A DNA stretch of 64,000 nt from Billgrantia antri (GTDB taxonomy: Bacteria > Pseudomonadota > Gammaproteobacteria > Pseudomonadales > Halomonadaceae), in the NCBI RefSeq assembly GCF_019430905.1, contig NZ_JAHYCA010000003.1:496001-560000 (forward strand), read 5' to 3'. Shown piece by piece: positions 51,349-62,300 of the stretch; the first letter of the stretch is position 1; every line of letters begins with the position of its first letter. The notes beneath the pieces were generated by a model. That model saw nothing but the letters and a program-made list of their open reading frames with translations. It was not told the DNA's origin and made no database searches. The translations under genes were made by a program, and so were the position numbers.

Positions 51349-52080
51349 ATGTCGATGAAGACCCTACATGCCCGGCATTTGGCCAAGAGCTACAAGCGCC
51401 GACGCGTGGTGCACGACATCAGCATCTCGATCGAGCAGGGCTGCGTGGTGGGCCTGCTCGGACCCAATGGGGCCGGCAAGACCACCTCGTTCTACATGAT
51501 CGTCGGGCTGATAAAGGCCGATGCCGGCGACGTCTATATCGACGACCTGGACCTCTCCCACAGCGCCATGCACGAGCGCGCTCGTGCCGGTATCGGCTAC
51601 CTGCCCCAGGAAGCCTCGATCTTTCGCAAACTGTCGGTGGCCGATAACATCATGGCCATCCTGGAGACACGACGGGATCTAGACCGTCGTGGGCGACAGG
51701 CGAGGCTCGAGCAGCTGCTGGAGGACTTCCACGTCACCCACATCCGCGACAACCTCGGCATGAGCCTGTCCGGTGGTGAGCGGCGACGCGTCGAGATCGC
51801 CCGGGCACTGGCCACCGAGCCGGCCTTCATTCTGCTCGATGAGCCCTTTGCCGGGGTCGATCCGATCTCGGTAGGGGAAATCAAGGGCATCATTCGCCAA
51901 CTCAAGGCGCGCGATATCGGCGTATTGATCACTGATCACAACGTACGCGAAACGCTGGACATCTGCGACTCGGCCTATATCGTCGGCGACGGCCAGATCA
52001 TCGCCGAAGGCGATGCCGAGGCCATTCTGGCCAACCGACGGGTCCGCGAGGTTTACCTCGGCGAGGACTTTCGTCTGTAG
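51349..52080 (+). CDS. lptB: LPS export ABC transporter ATPase LptB
   Basis: 243 residues. Walker [10 protein letters not shown] (38-46), the Q-loop region [14 protein letters not shown], signature [14 protein letters not shown], Walker [13 protein letters not shown] and switch H in [10 protein letters not shown]. It powers LPS extraction with LptFG, which are encoded elsewhere. Two bases after lptA. Confidence 0.97.
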   Translation: MSMKTLHARHLAKSYKRRRVVHDISISIEQGCVVGLLGPNGAGKTTSFYMIVGLIKADAGDVYIDDLDLSHSAMHERARAGIGYLPQEASIFRKLSVADNIMAILETRRDLDRRGRQARLEQLLEDFHVTHIRDNLGMSLSGGERRRVEIARALATEPAFILLDEPFAGVDPISVGEIKGIIRQLKARDIGVLITDHNVRETLDICDSAYIVGDGQIIAEGDAEAILANRRVREVYLGEDFRL

Positions 52081-52242
52081 CTCACTCCATCGCATTATGC
52101 AAGCCCCCGGACTGCATTAAAACATTCTAATCAGGGATAAAAACCCTTACTGGCATACATATTGCAGTCAACTCTTGCAAGTCGCGACCTTCCCGTCTAG
52201 GGTAGAGCTTTTCCGGCAGATGAGCGCCTACCCCTCATGGCC

Positions 52243-53658
52243 ATGAAAGCTTCCCTGCAACTGCGTGTCGGCACCCAGCTGACCATGACTCCCCAGCTGC
52301 AGCAGGCGATAGCCCTGCTGCAGCTTTCGACGCTCGACCTGCGCCAGGAGATCCAGCAGGCACTGGAATCCAACCCCATGCTGGAACTCGACGACGGCTT
52401 CGGCGAGCAGGCCGTCAGCGATACCCCAAGCGATGACTGGGCCAGCGAGATACCCAGCGAACTCTCCACCGACAGCGACTGGTCGGATACCTACCCCGAT
52501 CACGGCACGAGTTCCGGTGGCGCTACCGGCGAAGGCCCCGACTTCGAGCGCCAGGCCTCGGCGCAGACCCTGACCGGCCATTTGATCTGGCAATTGGCAA
52601 TGACCGATCTGAGCGATCGCCAGCGCCTTATTGCCGAGAGCCTGATCGATGCCGTCGATGCCACCGGCTATCTGGCGCAACCGCTGGAGGAGATTCGCGA
52701 CGGCCTGCGCCGGCAAGGCCTGGAGGGCCTGCCGACCCGGGAAGTCGAGCAGGTCCTGCTGCGCCTGCAACAGTTCGAACCGACCGGCGTGTTCGCCCGC
52801 GACCTGCGCGAGTGCCTGATGCTGCAGTTGGCCGCGATGCCCGATGACACGCCGCTGCTGCCCCAGACCCGCCGCCTGGTACGCCAGTTCCTCGAGGCCC
52901 TGGCCGCCGACGATCGTCGCCTGCTGAAGCGCCGCCTAGGGCTGGACGACGAATCGCTGGATCAGGTCATCGCCCTGGTTCGCTCGCTGGACCCCCGGCC
53001 AGGCAGCGCCTATGCCGAGGTCGGCAGCAGCTACGTCACCCCGGACCTGGTTGCTTACCATGACGAATCCGGCTGGCGCGTGGAGCTCAACGCCGAGGCA
53101 CTGCCACGTCTGCGCATCCAGCCCGACTACGTCGCCCTGGTACGGCGCGCGGACAAGAGTCAGGACAACCAGTTTCTCAAGGATCACCTGCAGGAAGCGC
53201 GCTGGCTGATGAAAAGCCTTGCCAGCCGCAACGACACCCTGCTGCGGGTGGGGCGCGAGATCATGGCACGCCAGATCGAGTTTCTCGAGCAGGGCGAGGA
53301 AGGCATGAAGCCCCTGGTACTGGCCGACATCGCCCAGGCCGTCGAGATGCATGAGTCGACCATTTCGCGGGTGACGACGCAGAAGTTCATCCACACCCCC
53401 CGCGGGGTTTTCGAACTGAAGTACTTCTTCTCCAGCCATGTCGGCGGAAACGGTGACGGTGACGTGCATTCCAGCACGGCGATTCGCGCCCGCATCCGCA
53501 AGCTGATCGCCGACGAACCGCCGCGCAAGCCGCTCTCCGATAGCCGCTTGGTGGAGCTGCTGGGCGATGATGGCATCCAGGTCGCTCGCCGCACGGTGGC
53601 CAAATATCGCGAAGCCCTGGGCATCCCCTCCTCGAGCGAACGCAAGCGTTTTCGCTGA
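52243..53658 (+). CDS. rpoN: RNA polymerase sigma-54 factor
   Basis: 471 residues. Region I has the Gln- and Leu-rich MTPQLQQAIALLQLSTLDL; an acidic region II (about 50-105) follows. The core-binding and helix-turn-helix domains come next, and the RpoN box ARRTVAKYRE near the end reads the -24 element. I prefer the second Met (52243), which matches relatives; the first is at 52237. It follows lptB after about 160 bases with its own AT-rich leader. Confidence 0.97.
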   Translation: MKASLQLRVGTQLTMTPQLQQAIALLQLSTLDLRQEIQQALESNPMLELDDGFGEQAVSDTPSDDWASEIPSELSTDSDWSDTYPDHGTSSGGATGEGPDFERQASAQTLTGHLIWQLAMTDLSDRQRLIAESLIDAVDATGYLAQPLEEIRDGLRRQGLEGLPTREVEQVLLRLQQFEPTGVFARDLRECLMLQLAAMPDDTPLLPQTRRLVRQFLEALAADDRRLLKRRLGLDDESLDQVIALVRSLDPRPGSAYAEVGSSYVTPDLVAYHDESGWRVELNAEALPRLRIQPDYVALVRRADKSQDNQFLKDHLQEARWLMKSLASRNDTLLRVGREIMARQIEFLEQGEEGMKPLVLADIAQAVEMHESTISRVTTQKFIHTPRGVFELKYFFSSHVGGNGDGDVHSSTAIRARIRKLIADEPPRKPLSDSRLVELLGDDGIQVARRTVAKYREALGIPSSSERKRFR

Positions 53659-53727
53659 TACCGCGACGCAATGCTGATCCCCGGCAAACCCGCCGTTCGA
53701 AGGGGTATGCAGGGCAGTAAAAAGGGT

Positions 53728-53733
53728 TACAAT
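53728..53733 (+). promoter_or_regulatory. hpf -10 candidate
   Basis: TACAAT 33 bases before the hpf ATG in the 108-base rpoN-hpf gap, suggesting a promoter separate from rpoN. The -35 is weak (ATGCAG-like), so this is tentative. Confidence 0.35.
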
Positions 53734-53766
53734 CGAGCTACCACCCGAAGGACGAAGGAGCTTGTC

Positions 53767-54075
53767 ATGCAAGTCAACATCACCGGCCATCATGTTGAGC
53801 TGACCGATTCACTGCGTGACTACGTGAGCGAGAAGCTGAACCGCGTCCAGCGACACTACGACAACATCACCAACGTGCAGGTCACGCTCTCGATCGAGAA
53901 GGAGCGTCAGCAGGCCGCCTGCACGCTGCATGCCGCCGGCGCCGACCTTCACGCCGAAGCCTCCGATCAAGACATGTACGCCGCCATCGATGCGCTGACC
54001 GACAAGCTCGATCGTCAACTGGTCAAACACAAGGAAAAAGCCCAGGCTCGCGCCCAGGGCGCCGGCATTCGCTGA
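53767..54075 (+). CDS. hpf: Ribosome hibernation promoting factor, short form
   Basis: 102 residues, short HPF/YfiA type. It binds the 30S decoding region and aids 100S dimer formation with RMF in stationary phase. It shows NITGHHVELTDSLRDYV and DMYAAIDALTDKLDRQL. AAGGAG stands seven bases before the ATG. Typical place after rpoN. Confidence 0.96.
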   Translation: MQVNITGHHVELTDSLRDYVSEKLNRVQRHYDNITNVQVTLSIEKERQQAACTLHAAGADLHAEASDQDMYAAIDALTDKLDRQLVKHKEKAQARAQGAGIR

Positions 54076-54081
54076 GTTGCC

Positions 54082-54552
54082 ATGACACTGGAAACCATCC
54101 TGCCCCCGGAGCGAGCGCTGTTCGACGTTCCGGGAGGCAGCAAGAAGAGGGTGCTGGAATTCTTCAGCACCTTCATTGCGCAGAACACTCCGAGCCTCGA
54201 CAGTCAGGAGGTCTTCGGCAGGCTGGTCGGTCGCGAGAGGCTGGGCAGCACCGGCATCGGCAATGGCGTGGCCATCCCCCATGCACGAAGTCCGCACTGT
54301 CACAGCCCGGTGGCGGCATTTCTCAAGCTGGCCGAGCCGATCGACTTCGATGCCATCGACGGCGAGCCGGTCGACCTGGTGTTCGTGCTGCTGGTCCCCG
54401 AAGAGGCCGACGATACGCACCTGTCGCTGCTGAGCCAGGTAGCCGGCGTGATGAACGATGCCGAGACGCGCGCCCAGCTGCGAAAATGCGCTAGCCAGCG
54501 CGAACTCCACGAGCGCCTTATCGAAGCGATTCGACGACAGTCCTCGGGCTGA
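54082..54552 (+). CDS. ptsN: Nitrogen PTS enzyme IIA (PtsN)
   Basis: 156 residues. The phospho-accepting histidine is H67 in VAIPHAR. It receives phosphate from NPr and, in relatives, controls potassium uptake and other regulators rather than sugar transport. It begins six bases after hpf. Confidence 0.95.
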   Translation: MTLETILPPERALFDVPGGSKKRVLEFFSTFIAQNTPSLDSQEVFGRLVGRERLGSTGIGNGVAIPHARSPHCHSPVAAFLKLAEPIDFDAIDGEPVDLVFVLLVPEEADDTHLSLLSQVAGVMNDAETRAQLRKCASQRELHERLIEAIRRQSSG

Positions 54553-54598
54553 ATTGAACAATTCACCGTATCGGCCAGCCCTGATCAGGAGACCCCTC

Positions 54599-55519
54599 AT
54601 GCAGCTTGTGATCATCAGCGGCCGCTCCGGCTCCGGCAAGTCGATCGCACTGCAGGCGCTCGAGGACATCGGCTACTACGCCATCGATAATCTCCCGGCG
54701 ATGCTGCTCGGCTCCTTGGTGGATGAGCTACGCAACTCACCCACGATCCAGACTTCGATTGCGGTGAGCATCGATGCTCGCAACCTGCCTCATGCCCTTG
54801 AACGCTTCCCGCGTCTGCTTGAAGAGCTGCGTACCAATCAGGTCGACTGCCAGATCGTCTACCTGACGACCGACGCCCGCATCCTGCTCGAACGCTACTC
54901 TGCCACCCGGCGCCGCCACCCCCTGACCCGCGGTCGGGACATGACCCTGAACGAAGCCATCGAGTCGGAAGACGCGACCCTCAGCGACATTCGCAACCTG
55001 GCGGATCTGATCATCGACACCTCACGGCTGTCGGTGCATGACCTACGCGGGCGCATCACCGAGCAAGTCGCCAGCCATCGCGCCGACCAGCTGACCCTGA
55101 CGGTGGAGTCGTTCGGCTTCAAGGGTGGCGTGCCGCTCGATGCCGATATCGTTTTCGATGCACGCTGCCTGCCCAACCCCTACTGGGATCCGCGCCTGCG
55201 CTCCGCTACTGGCCGGGAACCCAGCATCGTGGAGTTTCTTGAGCAGTACCCGCTGGTACAGCAGATGCTCGACGACATCATCGCCTGGATCGAACGCTGG
55301 TTGCCGGCCTATCGCGACACCCACCGCAGCTATTTGACCGTTGCCATCGGCTGCACCGGCGGCCAGCACCGCTCGGTCTATCTCGCCGAGCGTCTCGCGC
55401 ATCACCTCGCGCAACAGCAGCCGGACGTACGCCTTCGCCACCGCGAACTCGGCATTCATACACCGGTCACTCCCGCCCGTGGAAAGACCGCAGAGACATC
55501 AGACAGCAAGGAAACCTGA
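54599..55519 (+). CDS. rapZ: RNase adapter protein RapZ
   Basis: 306 residues. Walker A GRSGSGKS (8-15); later YYAIDNLPAML, SIDARN, RRRHPL and CTGGQHRSV are family marks. In E. coli RapZ senses glucosamine 6-phosphate and directs RNase E to GlmZ. The start at 54599 has AGGAG eight bases upstream. Oddly, after RHR the C-terminus reads ELGIHTPVTPARGK and an acidic end, about 22 residues longer than E. coli and without its KRK cluster. Confidence 0.94.
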   Translation: MQLVIISGRSGSGKSIALQALEDIGYYAIDNLPAMLLGSLVDELRNSPTIQTSIAVSIDARNLPHALERFPRLLEELRTNQVDCQIVYLTTDARILLERYSATRRRHPLTRGRDMTLNEAIESEDATLSDIRNLADLIIDTSRLSVHDLRGRITEQVASHRADQLTLTVESFGFKGGVPLDADIVFDARCLPNPYWDPRLRSATGREPSIVEFLEQYPLVQQMLDDIIAWIERWLPAYRDTHRSYLTVAIGCTGGQHRSVYLAERLAHHLAQQQPDVRLRHRELGIHTPVTPARGKTAETSDSKET

Positions 55520-55521
55520 GT

Positions 55522-55791
55522 GTGCCCTGCCGCAAGCTGACCCTGACCAACAAACGCGGTCTTCATGCCCGCGCTGCCACCAAGCTGGTGCAGTGCTGTC
55601 AGCCTTTCGATGCGCGCGTGCTCGTCAACCGAGGGCCGCAGCAGGCCGACGCCAGCAACATCATGGCGCTGTTGATGCTGGGCGCCCCCTGCGGCACCGA
55701 GCTGGAAATCAGTGCCGAGGGTGACGACGCCGAAGCGGTGCTGGAGGCCATCGAGGCTCTCTTCGAGGCCCGCTTCGAAGAGGATAGTTAG
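55522..55791 (+). CDS. ptsO: Phosphocarrier protein NPr
   Basis: 89 residues, HPr-like; passes phosphate from PtsP (EI-Ntr) to PtsN. The phosphorylated histidine is H15 in RGLHARAA; ASNIMALLML is the second conserved stretch. GTG start at 55522, two bases after the rapZ stop, with AGGAAA upstream. Confidence 0.94.
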   Translation: MPCRKLTLTNKRGLHARAATKLVQCCQPFDARVLVNRGPQQADASNIMALLMLGAPCGTELEISAEGDDAEAVLEAIEALFEARFEEDS

Positions 55792-55814
55792 GGGCTTCGC
55801 CTGGCCTGACCATC

Positions 55815-55834
55815 GCTCGCTCATTCCCGCGAGC
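55815..55834 (+). terminator. Possible terminator after ptsO
   Basis: GCTCGC-TCATTCCC-GCGAGC followed by TTTGCGG, 23 bases past the ptsO stop and before the convergent pmbA stop. Short stem, short U tract; weak. Confidence 0.35.
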
Positions 55835-55858
55835 TTTGCGGTAAAGCGTAAATCCGCT

Positions 55859-57199
55859 TCAGCTACCCGCCACGGTCATCTCGTCGATCAGCCAGCTGCC
55901 GGTGTGAATGCTGCCGCGGGTGTCGATATCGCTGCCGACGGCCTGCAACCCCTTGAACATTGCCTCGAGGTTGCCGGCGATGGTGAACTCCTCTACCGGG
56001 TACTGGATTTCGCCATTCTCCACCCAGAAGCCGGCTGCACCACGCGAGTAGTCACCGGTGACTCCATTGACGCCTTGCCCCATCAGCTCGGTGACCAGCA
56101 CCCCGCGCCCCATGCGCGCGAGCAGCGCCTGGCGCGTCTCGAGCGGTGCCGAGATGCGCAGGTTGCGAGCGCCACCGGCATTGCCCGTGGTCTGCATGCC
56201 GAGGCGCCGTGCGCTGTAGGCCGACAGCATGTAGCTGGCAAGGCGGCCCTGCTCGATGAAGACATTGTTGCGCGTCTGCACACCGTCGTTGTCGAAGGCC
56301 GAACTGGCCATGGCACCACGCTCCATGGGATGCTCGCCCAGGGTGAACCAGTCGAGAAACAGCGGCTCGCCCAGCCGGTCGCACAGGAAGGAGGCCTGGC
56401 GATAGAGCGAACCGCCGGCGATGGCGCTCATCAGGTGCCCGACGAGGCCACTGGCCACGGTGGCATCGAACAGTACCGGCAGGCGCCCGGTAGCGGGGCG
56501 CTGCGCACCAAGCCGGCTCAGGGTGCGCTCGGCTGCCCGCCTGCCCACCACCTCGGCAGACAGCAGTTCCTTGGGATCACGTGCGCTGGTGTAGTCGTAG
56601 TCACGCTGCATGCCGTGTTCGTCTTCGGCGATCAGCATGCAGGAGAGCGAATGGCGGCTGCCGCGCTGACTGCCCATGAAGCCGTGACTATTGGCATAGA
56701 CCCTCACCCCTTCGCCGCTGGAGAGCGAAGCCCCTTCCGACTGACGGATACCGGGTTCGCCGCGCCCGGCCGCCTCGCAGGCCAGCGCCAGATCGATGGC
56801 CTGCTCGGTGGAAAGCGGCCAGGGATGGTGCACGTCGAGATCCGGCAGCTCGGTGGCCATCAACTCGGGATCAGCCAGCCCGGCCGCGGGATCCTCCCCG
56901 GTGTAGAGGGCGATGGCCACGGCCTTCTCGACGACCTCGCGTATCGAAGCATCACCGGCGTCGGTGGAGGAGGCGCTGCCCTTGTGCCCACGCAGGTAGA
57001 CCGTCACGGCGATTCCCTGGTCGCGTGAGAGTTCGACGGACTCCACCTCTCCTTCACGCACGCTGATGCCGATTCCCTGATCGACGCTGGCTCCCACTTC
57101 GCAGGCATCCGCCCCCAGGTGCTTCGCCAGCCGCAGAGCCTGCTCGGCCCGGGATTCCAGCAGCGCCTGCTGGACGGAGGCATCGAAAGCCTTGCTCAT
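55859..57199 (-). CDS. pmbA: Metalloprotease subunit TldE/PmbA
   Basis: 446 residues. PmbA (TldE) is the non-metal partner of TldD; the heterodimer trims microcin B17 and degrades CcdA in E. coli. It shows SVREGEVESVELSRDQGIAVTVY and VTGDYSRGAAGFWVENGEIQYPVEEFTIAGNL-type family sequence near the end. The ATG at 57199 has AGGAGA five bases upstream. It lacks the HExxxH zinc motif, as expected. Confidence 0.95.
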   Translation of the reverse strand: MSKAFDASVQQALLESRAEQALRLAKHLGADACEVGASVDQGIGISVREGEVESVELSRDQGIAVTVYLRGHKGSASSTDAGDASIREVVEKAVAIALYTGEDPAAGLADPELMATELPDLDVHHPWPLSTEQAIDLALACEAAGRGEPGIRQSEGASLSSGEGVRVYANSHGFMGSQRGSRHSLSCMLIAEDEHGMQRDYDYTSARDPKELLSAEVVGRRAAERTLSRLGAQRPATGRLPVLFDATVASGLVGHLMSAIAGGSLYRQASFLCDRLGEPLFLDWFTLGEHPMERGAMASSAFDNDGVQTRNNVFIEQGRLASYMLSAYSARRLGMQTTGNAGGARNLRISAPLETRQALLARMGRGVLVTELMGQGVNGVTGDYSRGAAGFWVENGEIQYPVEEFTIAGNLEAMFKGLQAVGSDIDTRGSIHTGSWLIDEMTVAGS

Positions 57200-57343
57200 G
57201 TGTCTCTCCTTCGCTGACCGGACGCGCCGGCTTCCCACGTGTCATTTCCCGCCGCCCGGCGACGGACTGATATACTGCCATCATTCGAGCTTGGTCGCTT
57301 AACTGGCCAGGCTATTCCCGAACTCTCACTAGTTGGACGCGGC

Positions 57344-57850
57344 ATGACCCAGGATACTCCCTCCTCCTTCGACGAACGTCCGAGCAAGTCCCAGCTCAAG
57401 CGCGAAATGCATGCACTGCAGGCCCTGGGCGAACAGATCATCGCCATGACACCCGCCGAGCGCGCCCGCTTTCCGCTCTCGGAAGACATGCTGGCGGCCG
57501 TCGAAGAAACGTCCCGCATCCGCTCCCACGAAGGGCGGCGGCGCCACATGCAGTACGTCGGCAAGCTGATGCGGCGCGAAGACCTCGAGGCAATCCAGGC
57601 CGTATTCGACGAAATCGAGCAGGAAAATCGTCGTCGCGATCTCGCCTTCCACCGCCTCGAGAAGTGGCGCGACCGGCTGATCGATGACGGCGACGAAGCC
57701 GTTGAAGCCTTCATCGCCGATTACCCCGATGTCGATCGCCAGGCTCTTCGCCAGCTGATTCGCAACGCCAGGAGCGAGCGCGAACGCGGCAAGCCCCCGG
57801 CCAACGCCCGCAAGCTGTTCAAGCTGATCCGGGATACGGCCGGCATTTGA
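57344..57850 (+). CDS. darP: Ribosome biogenesis factor DarP (YjgA)
   Basis: 168 residues, DUF615/YjgA family; associates with late 50S precursors near the peptidyl transferase centre. It shows PSKSQLKREMHALQALGEQI and RRRHMQYVGKLMR. The tail is basic. A plus-strand TATACT (57271-57276) lies in the gap from divergent pmbA. Its stop directly abuts the tldD stop on the other strand (TGATCA). Confidence 0.93.
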   Translation: MTQDTPSSFDERPSKSQLKREMHALQALGEQIIAMTPAERARFPLSEDMLAAVEETSRIRSHEGRRRHMQYVGKLMRREDLEAIQAVFDEIEQENRRRDLAFHRLEKWRDRLIDDGDEAVEAFIADYPDVDRQALRQLIRNARSERERGKPPANARKLFKLIRDTAGI

Positions 57851-59305
57851 TCAAGAGGCAGTGCCGCCGACGGTGAGCTCATCCAGCTTGAGCGTCGGCT
57901 GGCCAACTCCTACCGGAACGCCCTGTCCCTCCTTGCCGCAGACGCCGATGCCGGTATCAAGCTCCAGGTCGTGACCGATCATTGACACCCGGCCCATCGC
58001 CTCGGGCCCGTTGCCGATTAGGGTGGCCCCCTTCACTGGCGTGGTGATCCGTCCATCCTCTATCAGGTAGGCCTCGCTGGCCGAGAACACGAACTTGCCC
58101 GAGGTGATGTCCACCTGGCCACCGCCGAAGCTGACCGCGTAGATACCACGCTTGACGCTGGCGAGGATATCGGCCGGATCGTCCTGGCCAGCCAGCATGT
58201 AGGTATTGGTCATGCGCGGCATCGGCATGTGGGCGAACGACTCGCGTCGGGCGTTGCCGGTGGGCTGCATGCCCATCAGCCTGGCATTGAGCTTGTCTTG
58301 CATGTAGCCGGTGAGAATGCCGTCCTCGATCAGCGGAGTGTACTGCCCCGGCGTACCTTCGTCGTCCACGCTCATGGAACCGCGACGATCGGCCAGGGTG
58401 GCATCGTCCACCACGGTAACTCCGGGAGCCGCCACGCGTTGGCCCATGCATCCGGCAAACGCCGAACTGCCCTTGCGATTGAAGTCGCCCTCCAACCCGT
58501 GGCCCACGGCCTCGTGAAGCAGGATGCCGGGCCAGCCGGGCCCGAGCACCACCGGCATCTGGCCTGCCGGCGCATCGACGGCCTCCAGATTGACCAAGGC
58601 CTGACGCACTGCCTCCTTGGCGAAACGTTCGGCGACGTTGTCGTCACGTAGCCGTGACATGGCATAGCGGCCGCCACCGCCGGCGCTGCCACGCTCGCGC
58701 CTACCGTTCTTGACTGCGATCACGCTGACGTTGAACCGTACCAGCGGGCGCACATCGGCCGCCAGGGTGCCATCGCTGGCGCGCACCAGCACGACCTCGT
58801 GCACGCCGGTCAGGGAGGCACTGACCTGACTGACTGCCGGATCGGCGGCTCGCGCCACACGGTCGGCCTGCTTGAGCAGAGCAATCTTGTCCTCGGCCGA
58901 CAGGCCCGACAAGGGATCGATCGCGGCATAGCGCGATGCTGCCTGGCTCACCACGCGCGTACCGACCGGCAGTGTGGCACCGCTACGCACGATGCCCGAT
59001 GCCGTGCGTCCGGTCTCGGCCAAGGCATCGACGGTGATCTGGTTGGAGTAGGCGAATCCGGTTTTTTCACCGGCCATGGCGCGCACGCCGACGCCGCCGT
59101 CGATGTTGTAGCCGGCCTCCTTGACCTCACCGTCCTCGAGGACCCAGCTCTCATGCCAGCTCCTCTGGAAATAGAGGTCGGCATAGTCCACGCCGGAGGT
59201 CAACACGTGCCCTAGGCCGGCATCGAGCGCATCGATGTCCAGCCCGCCGGGATGCAGCAGGATCTCGGCAGCGGTATCGAGTAAGAGAGAGGAAGAGGTG
59301 GTCAT
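57851..59305 (-). CDS. tldD: Metalloprotease TldD
   Basis: 484 residues. The zinc motif is HEAVGH followed by GLEGDF; other marks are [25 protein letters not shown] and the late [16 protein letters not shown]. With PmbA it forms a protease chamber for small unfolded peptides. The ATG overlaps the yhdP stop (ATGA). Confidence 0.96.
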   Translation of the reverse strand: MTTSSSLLLDTAAEILLHPGGLDIDALDAGLGHVLTSGVDYADLYFQRSWHESWVLEDGEVKEAGYNIDGGVGVRAMAGEKTGFAYSNQITVDALAETGRTASGIVRSGATLPVGTRVVSQAASRYAAIDPLSGLSAEDKIALLKQADRVARAADPAVSQVSASLTGVHEVVLVRASDGTLAADVRPLVRFNVSVIAVKNGRRERGSAGGGGRYAMSRLRDDNVAERFAKEAVRQALVNLEAVDAPAGQMPVVLGPGWPGILLHEAVGHGLEGDFNRKGSSAFAGCMGQRVAAPGVTVVDDATLADRRGSMSVDDEGTPGQYTPLIEDGILTGYMQDKLNARLMGMQPTGNARRESFAHMPMPRMTNTYMLAGQDDPADILASVKRGIYAVSFGGGQVDITSGKFVFSASEAYLIEDGRITTPVKGATLIGNGPEAMGRVSMIGHDLELDTGIGVCGKEGQGVPVGVGQPTLKLDELTVGGTAS

Positions 59306-62300
59306 TCGGCGGTTTCCAGAGTGATTTCCGGCGAGATCCACGGACCCCGCACGCGATAGTGAATTCGGGTGACTCGATCGATGGCGCGCCCGAACAGGCG
59401 ATCGGCCAGGAACAGCGCCCCACCCACCACTGGCGCACCGGCGATCACCGCGGCCAGCGGCAGGCTACTGCTGACGGGTACCGTCACCCCCAGGCGCTGA
59501 TCCAGTTCCCGCTGGACGAGGTCGACGGTGCCATCCAGGGTGAAGGAGGTCGCCGGGCCGTCTATCGTGACCGGGCCGTTGGTTTCCAGCACGCCCTCAT
59601 ACAGGGTAGCAGCCCCATTCACACGATCGAAAGCCGTGCCTTGGCCGGTCACGTCGGAAAAATCCATGCGCAGCCGGCGCACCAGGTTGTCGATGTTGAG
59701 CAAGCCCACCAGCCGTGCCGTGGGTGACTCGAGGTTGGCAAAACGGCCATCGCGCAACTCGACTTCGATGCTGCCGCGTGAGCGTGCCAGGGCGAATTTC
59801 CAGGGAGCTCCCGGCCAGGCCAGCTGGCTACGCACTCGGGTCTCGTTGCTGTGAATCGAGATCGGCTGGCCGAGCCGTTCCAGGGCCGTGCCCAGGTCAC
59901 GCCCATCGAGATCGACCCGCGAACGGGTCAGGCTGTCGCCGGCTCCGGCCGACTCCCAGACGACCTCCCCCCGCGCCGATATCTGCCCCAGGGTCAGTCC
60001 CAGCGGGGCCACCCGCAACCGCTGCGGCCCGCCCTCCCAGTGAGCGGTCAGCGGGCCGAGCTGCCGTCCCTGGTAAAGGATGTCGGCGATTCGTAGACGT
60101 CCATCGGGCAGTTCGGTGAGCCAGCCGGGCAGCGGAGCCGGGTCAGGCGGCACATCGAGCTCTTCGAGCAATGTTCCGGCGCCCTGCCCACCGGCCGCCG
60201 TAAGCAGGCCATCCAGGGTCAGCCTTTCGAGCGCGATATCCAGCGGATCGGCTAGGCTCGGTCGGTAATCGAGACTCCCTTCGAGCAGGTCGCCGCGCAA
60301 GCCGACACGCCAGCCGCCGCCGACGTGTGGGCGCGCTTCGGCGTAGATGGCTCCCAGGCAGGCCTCGGGGCCGACGAGACAGGCGGTTTCCACCCGCAGA
60401 CTCTGCAGGTACGCAGGGGGGGTGCTGTCTCCAGAAGCTTCCTCCACCAACAGCGGCGACAATGCCTCGCCCCAAGCTACAAGATCGAGCCGGGGGAGAT
60501 AGAGCGTACCCGACCAGCCCTCCTGCTCGGGCCACGCCGGGGCATCCGGCAATCGTCCCAGCCAGAACTGCCCCTGCCCGTGACTGGACCACGGCAAGCC
60601 TCGCCAGCGCAGGCGAGCCTCGCCCCCCATCTCGGCCTCGACCCGCTGCTGGTCGAGGTCAGCCGAGGCCCACAGCGGGCGCGCCTCGCCCGCTGCCTTG
60701 CCCAGCGGCTCGGGCAGGTCGATGGCGACTCCTTCCAGGCTGCTGTCGAAGCGAAAGGTGTTGCCCACCTCCCCCAGCGAAAACCGACCACGCCAGGGCA
60801 GACGGCCCGACACGCTGGCACCAAGATGGCCGACATCGAAACGCTGCAGCACGCTTTCGATCTCAGCGGAACCGTCGAAATCCACATGGCCGGCGAGAGT
60901 GTCGAGGTCGGCATTGAGCGGCCCACCGAAGAGGCGTGCTTCCAACTGCCCCTCAAGCCCCCCTTCGTCATTGCGCTGGCGCCACGCCAACGGGCCCTGT
61001 ACGTTCTCGACAGGAATGCCCAGTGGCAGGTAGACAAGCCGCTCCATATCCACCTGAGTGTCGAGATCGAGCTGGAAGTCGTCCTCCTCACCGAGCTGCG
61101 TGGCCAATTCGATCTCGCCGCTGACACTCCCTTCAGCGCGCCAATTCTCGACCTGCTCCATACCGTCGACGGGCAACGCCAACAGGTAGCGGTGCAACGC
61201 TTGGCCATCGGCTGCCAACGCTCCTGTGACGCGCAGCACCTCGTCCTCGATGGTGACACTTCCATCGCGGCCCTGGACCCCCAGACTTTCGGCATGCCGC
61301 ACCTCAGCCTCGAGGGTGCCGATGCCAGCCCGCAGCCGCCCGTCGAGCGATTCGATCGCCGGCCATTGCGGATCGAACGACAGCCGCCCTTCCTCGATCT
61401 CCAGGTCGAGTTGCAAGCGGGGCTCAACGTCGCTTCCACCTTGGTGCAGCGGCAGGTGCAGCTTGAGTTCGCCCGACGGCACGCGTCCAGCCACGCCCGC
61501 GGACAACCATGCATACAGCTCATCGTCTAACACGTCGCCGGGTAACCAGTTCTCCAGTGGTCGCTCCAGCGCATCCGCATCGCGAAATCGTAGATCGAGA
61601 CCCAGCCCCCCCTGCACGCCGCCACCGAGCGCCAAGCCAAAACTGCCCTCCACCTCGGCCCCCTGCCACCCTGCCTTGAGGTTGCGACCGCTGACGAAAG
61701 TACGTGGTCCCTCGTAAGTCCACCGCACCTCACCGCTGGCATGAGAGAGCTCCATCGGCGCTTCATAGAGCCGCGGCACCTTGAACGTCGGCTCACCGAC
61801 GCCGACGAACTCGACACTTCCCGAGAGGTCACGCGCCTCGACCCAGGCATCGAGCGGACCGCCCCCCGGCGCATCGTTCCATGGCTCCACCTCGACCTGG
61901 TGCACCGCCGCCTGGGCTACCCAACGCCCGTTGCGTCGCCCGACGCCGAGCCCCGACACCAGGCCACGAGGGTCCAGGGCATCGATGGTGCGCACCAGCG
62001 CTTCGGGCAGCAGGATGCGCTCGCGCCACGCGGCCAGCGATGCCAGTTCGAAGCGGCTGGTGGTCAGCCACCAGCCTTCGGCGTCGCTACGTACATGCCA
62101 GAAATGCGGCAGTGCCGGTTCCCGCTCGCGCTCGAGCTCACGCGGCTCGGCCCAGTCGGCTGCTGCGGCATCGCCCTGCAGCCACGCCTCCCAGCCTTCC
62201 TCGTTGCGCAGCCACTGGCCGCGCGCCTTGAACGGTTCCAGCACGATGGGTTCGTTATCGCGACGCAGTGCCAGTCGCGGCACGTCGACGTCGATTCGCG

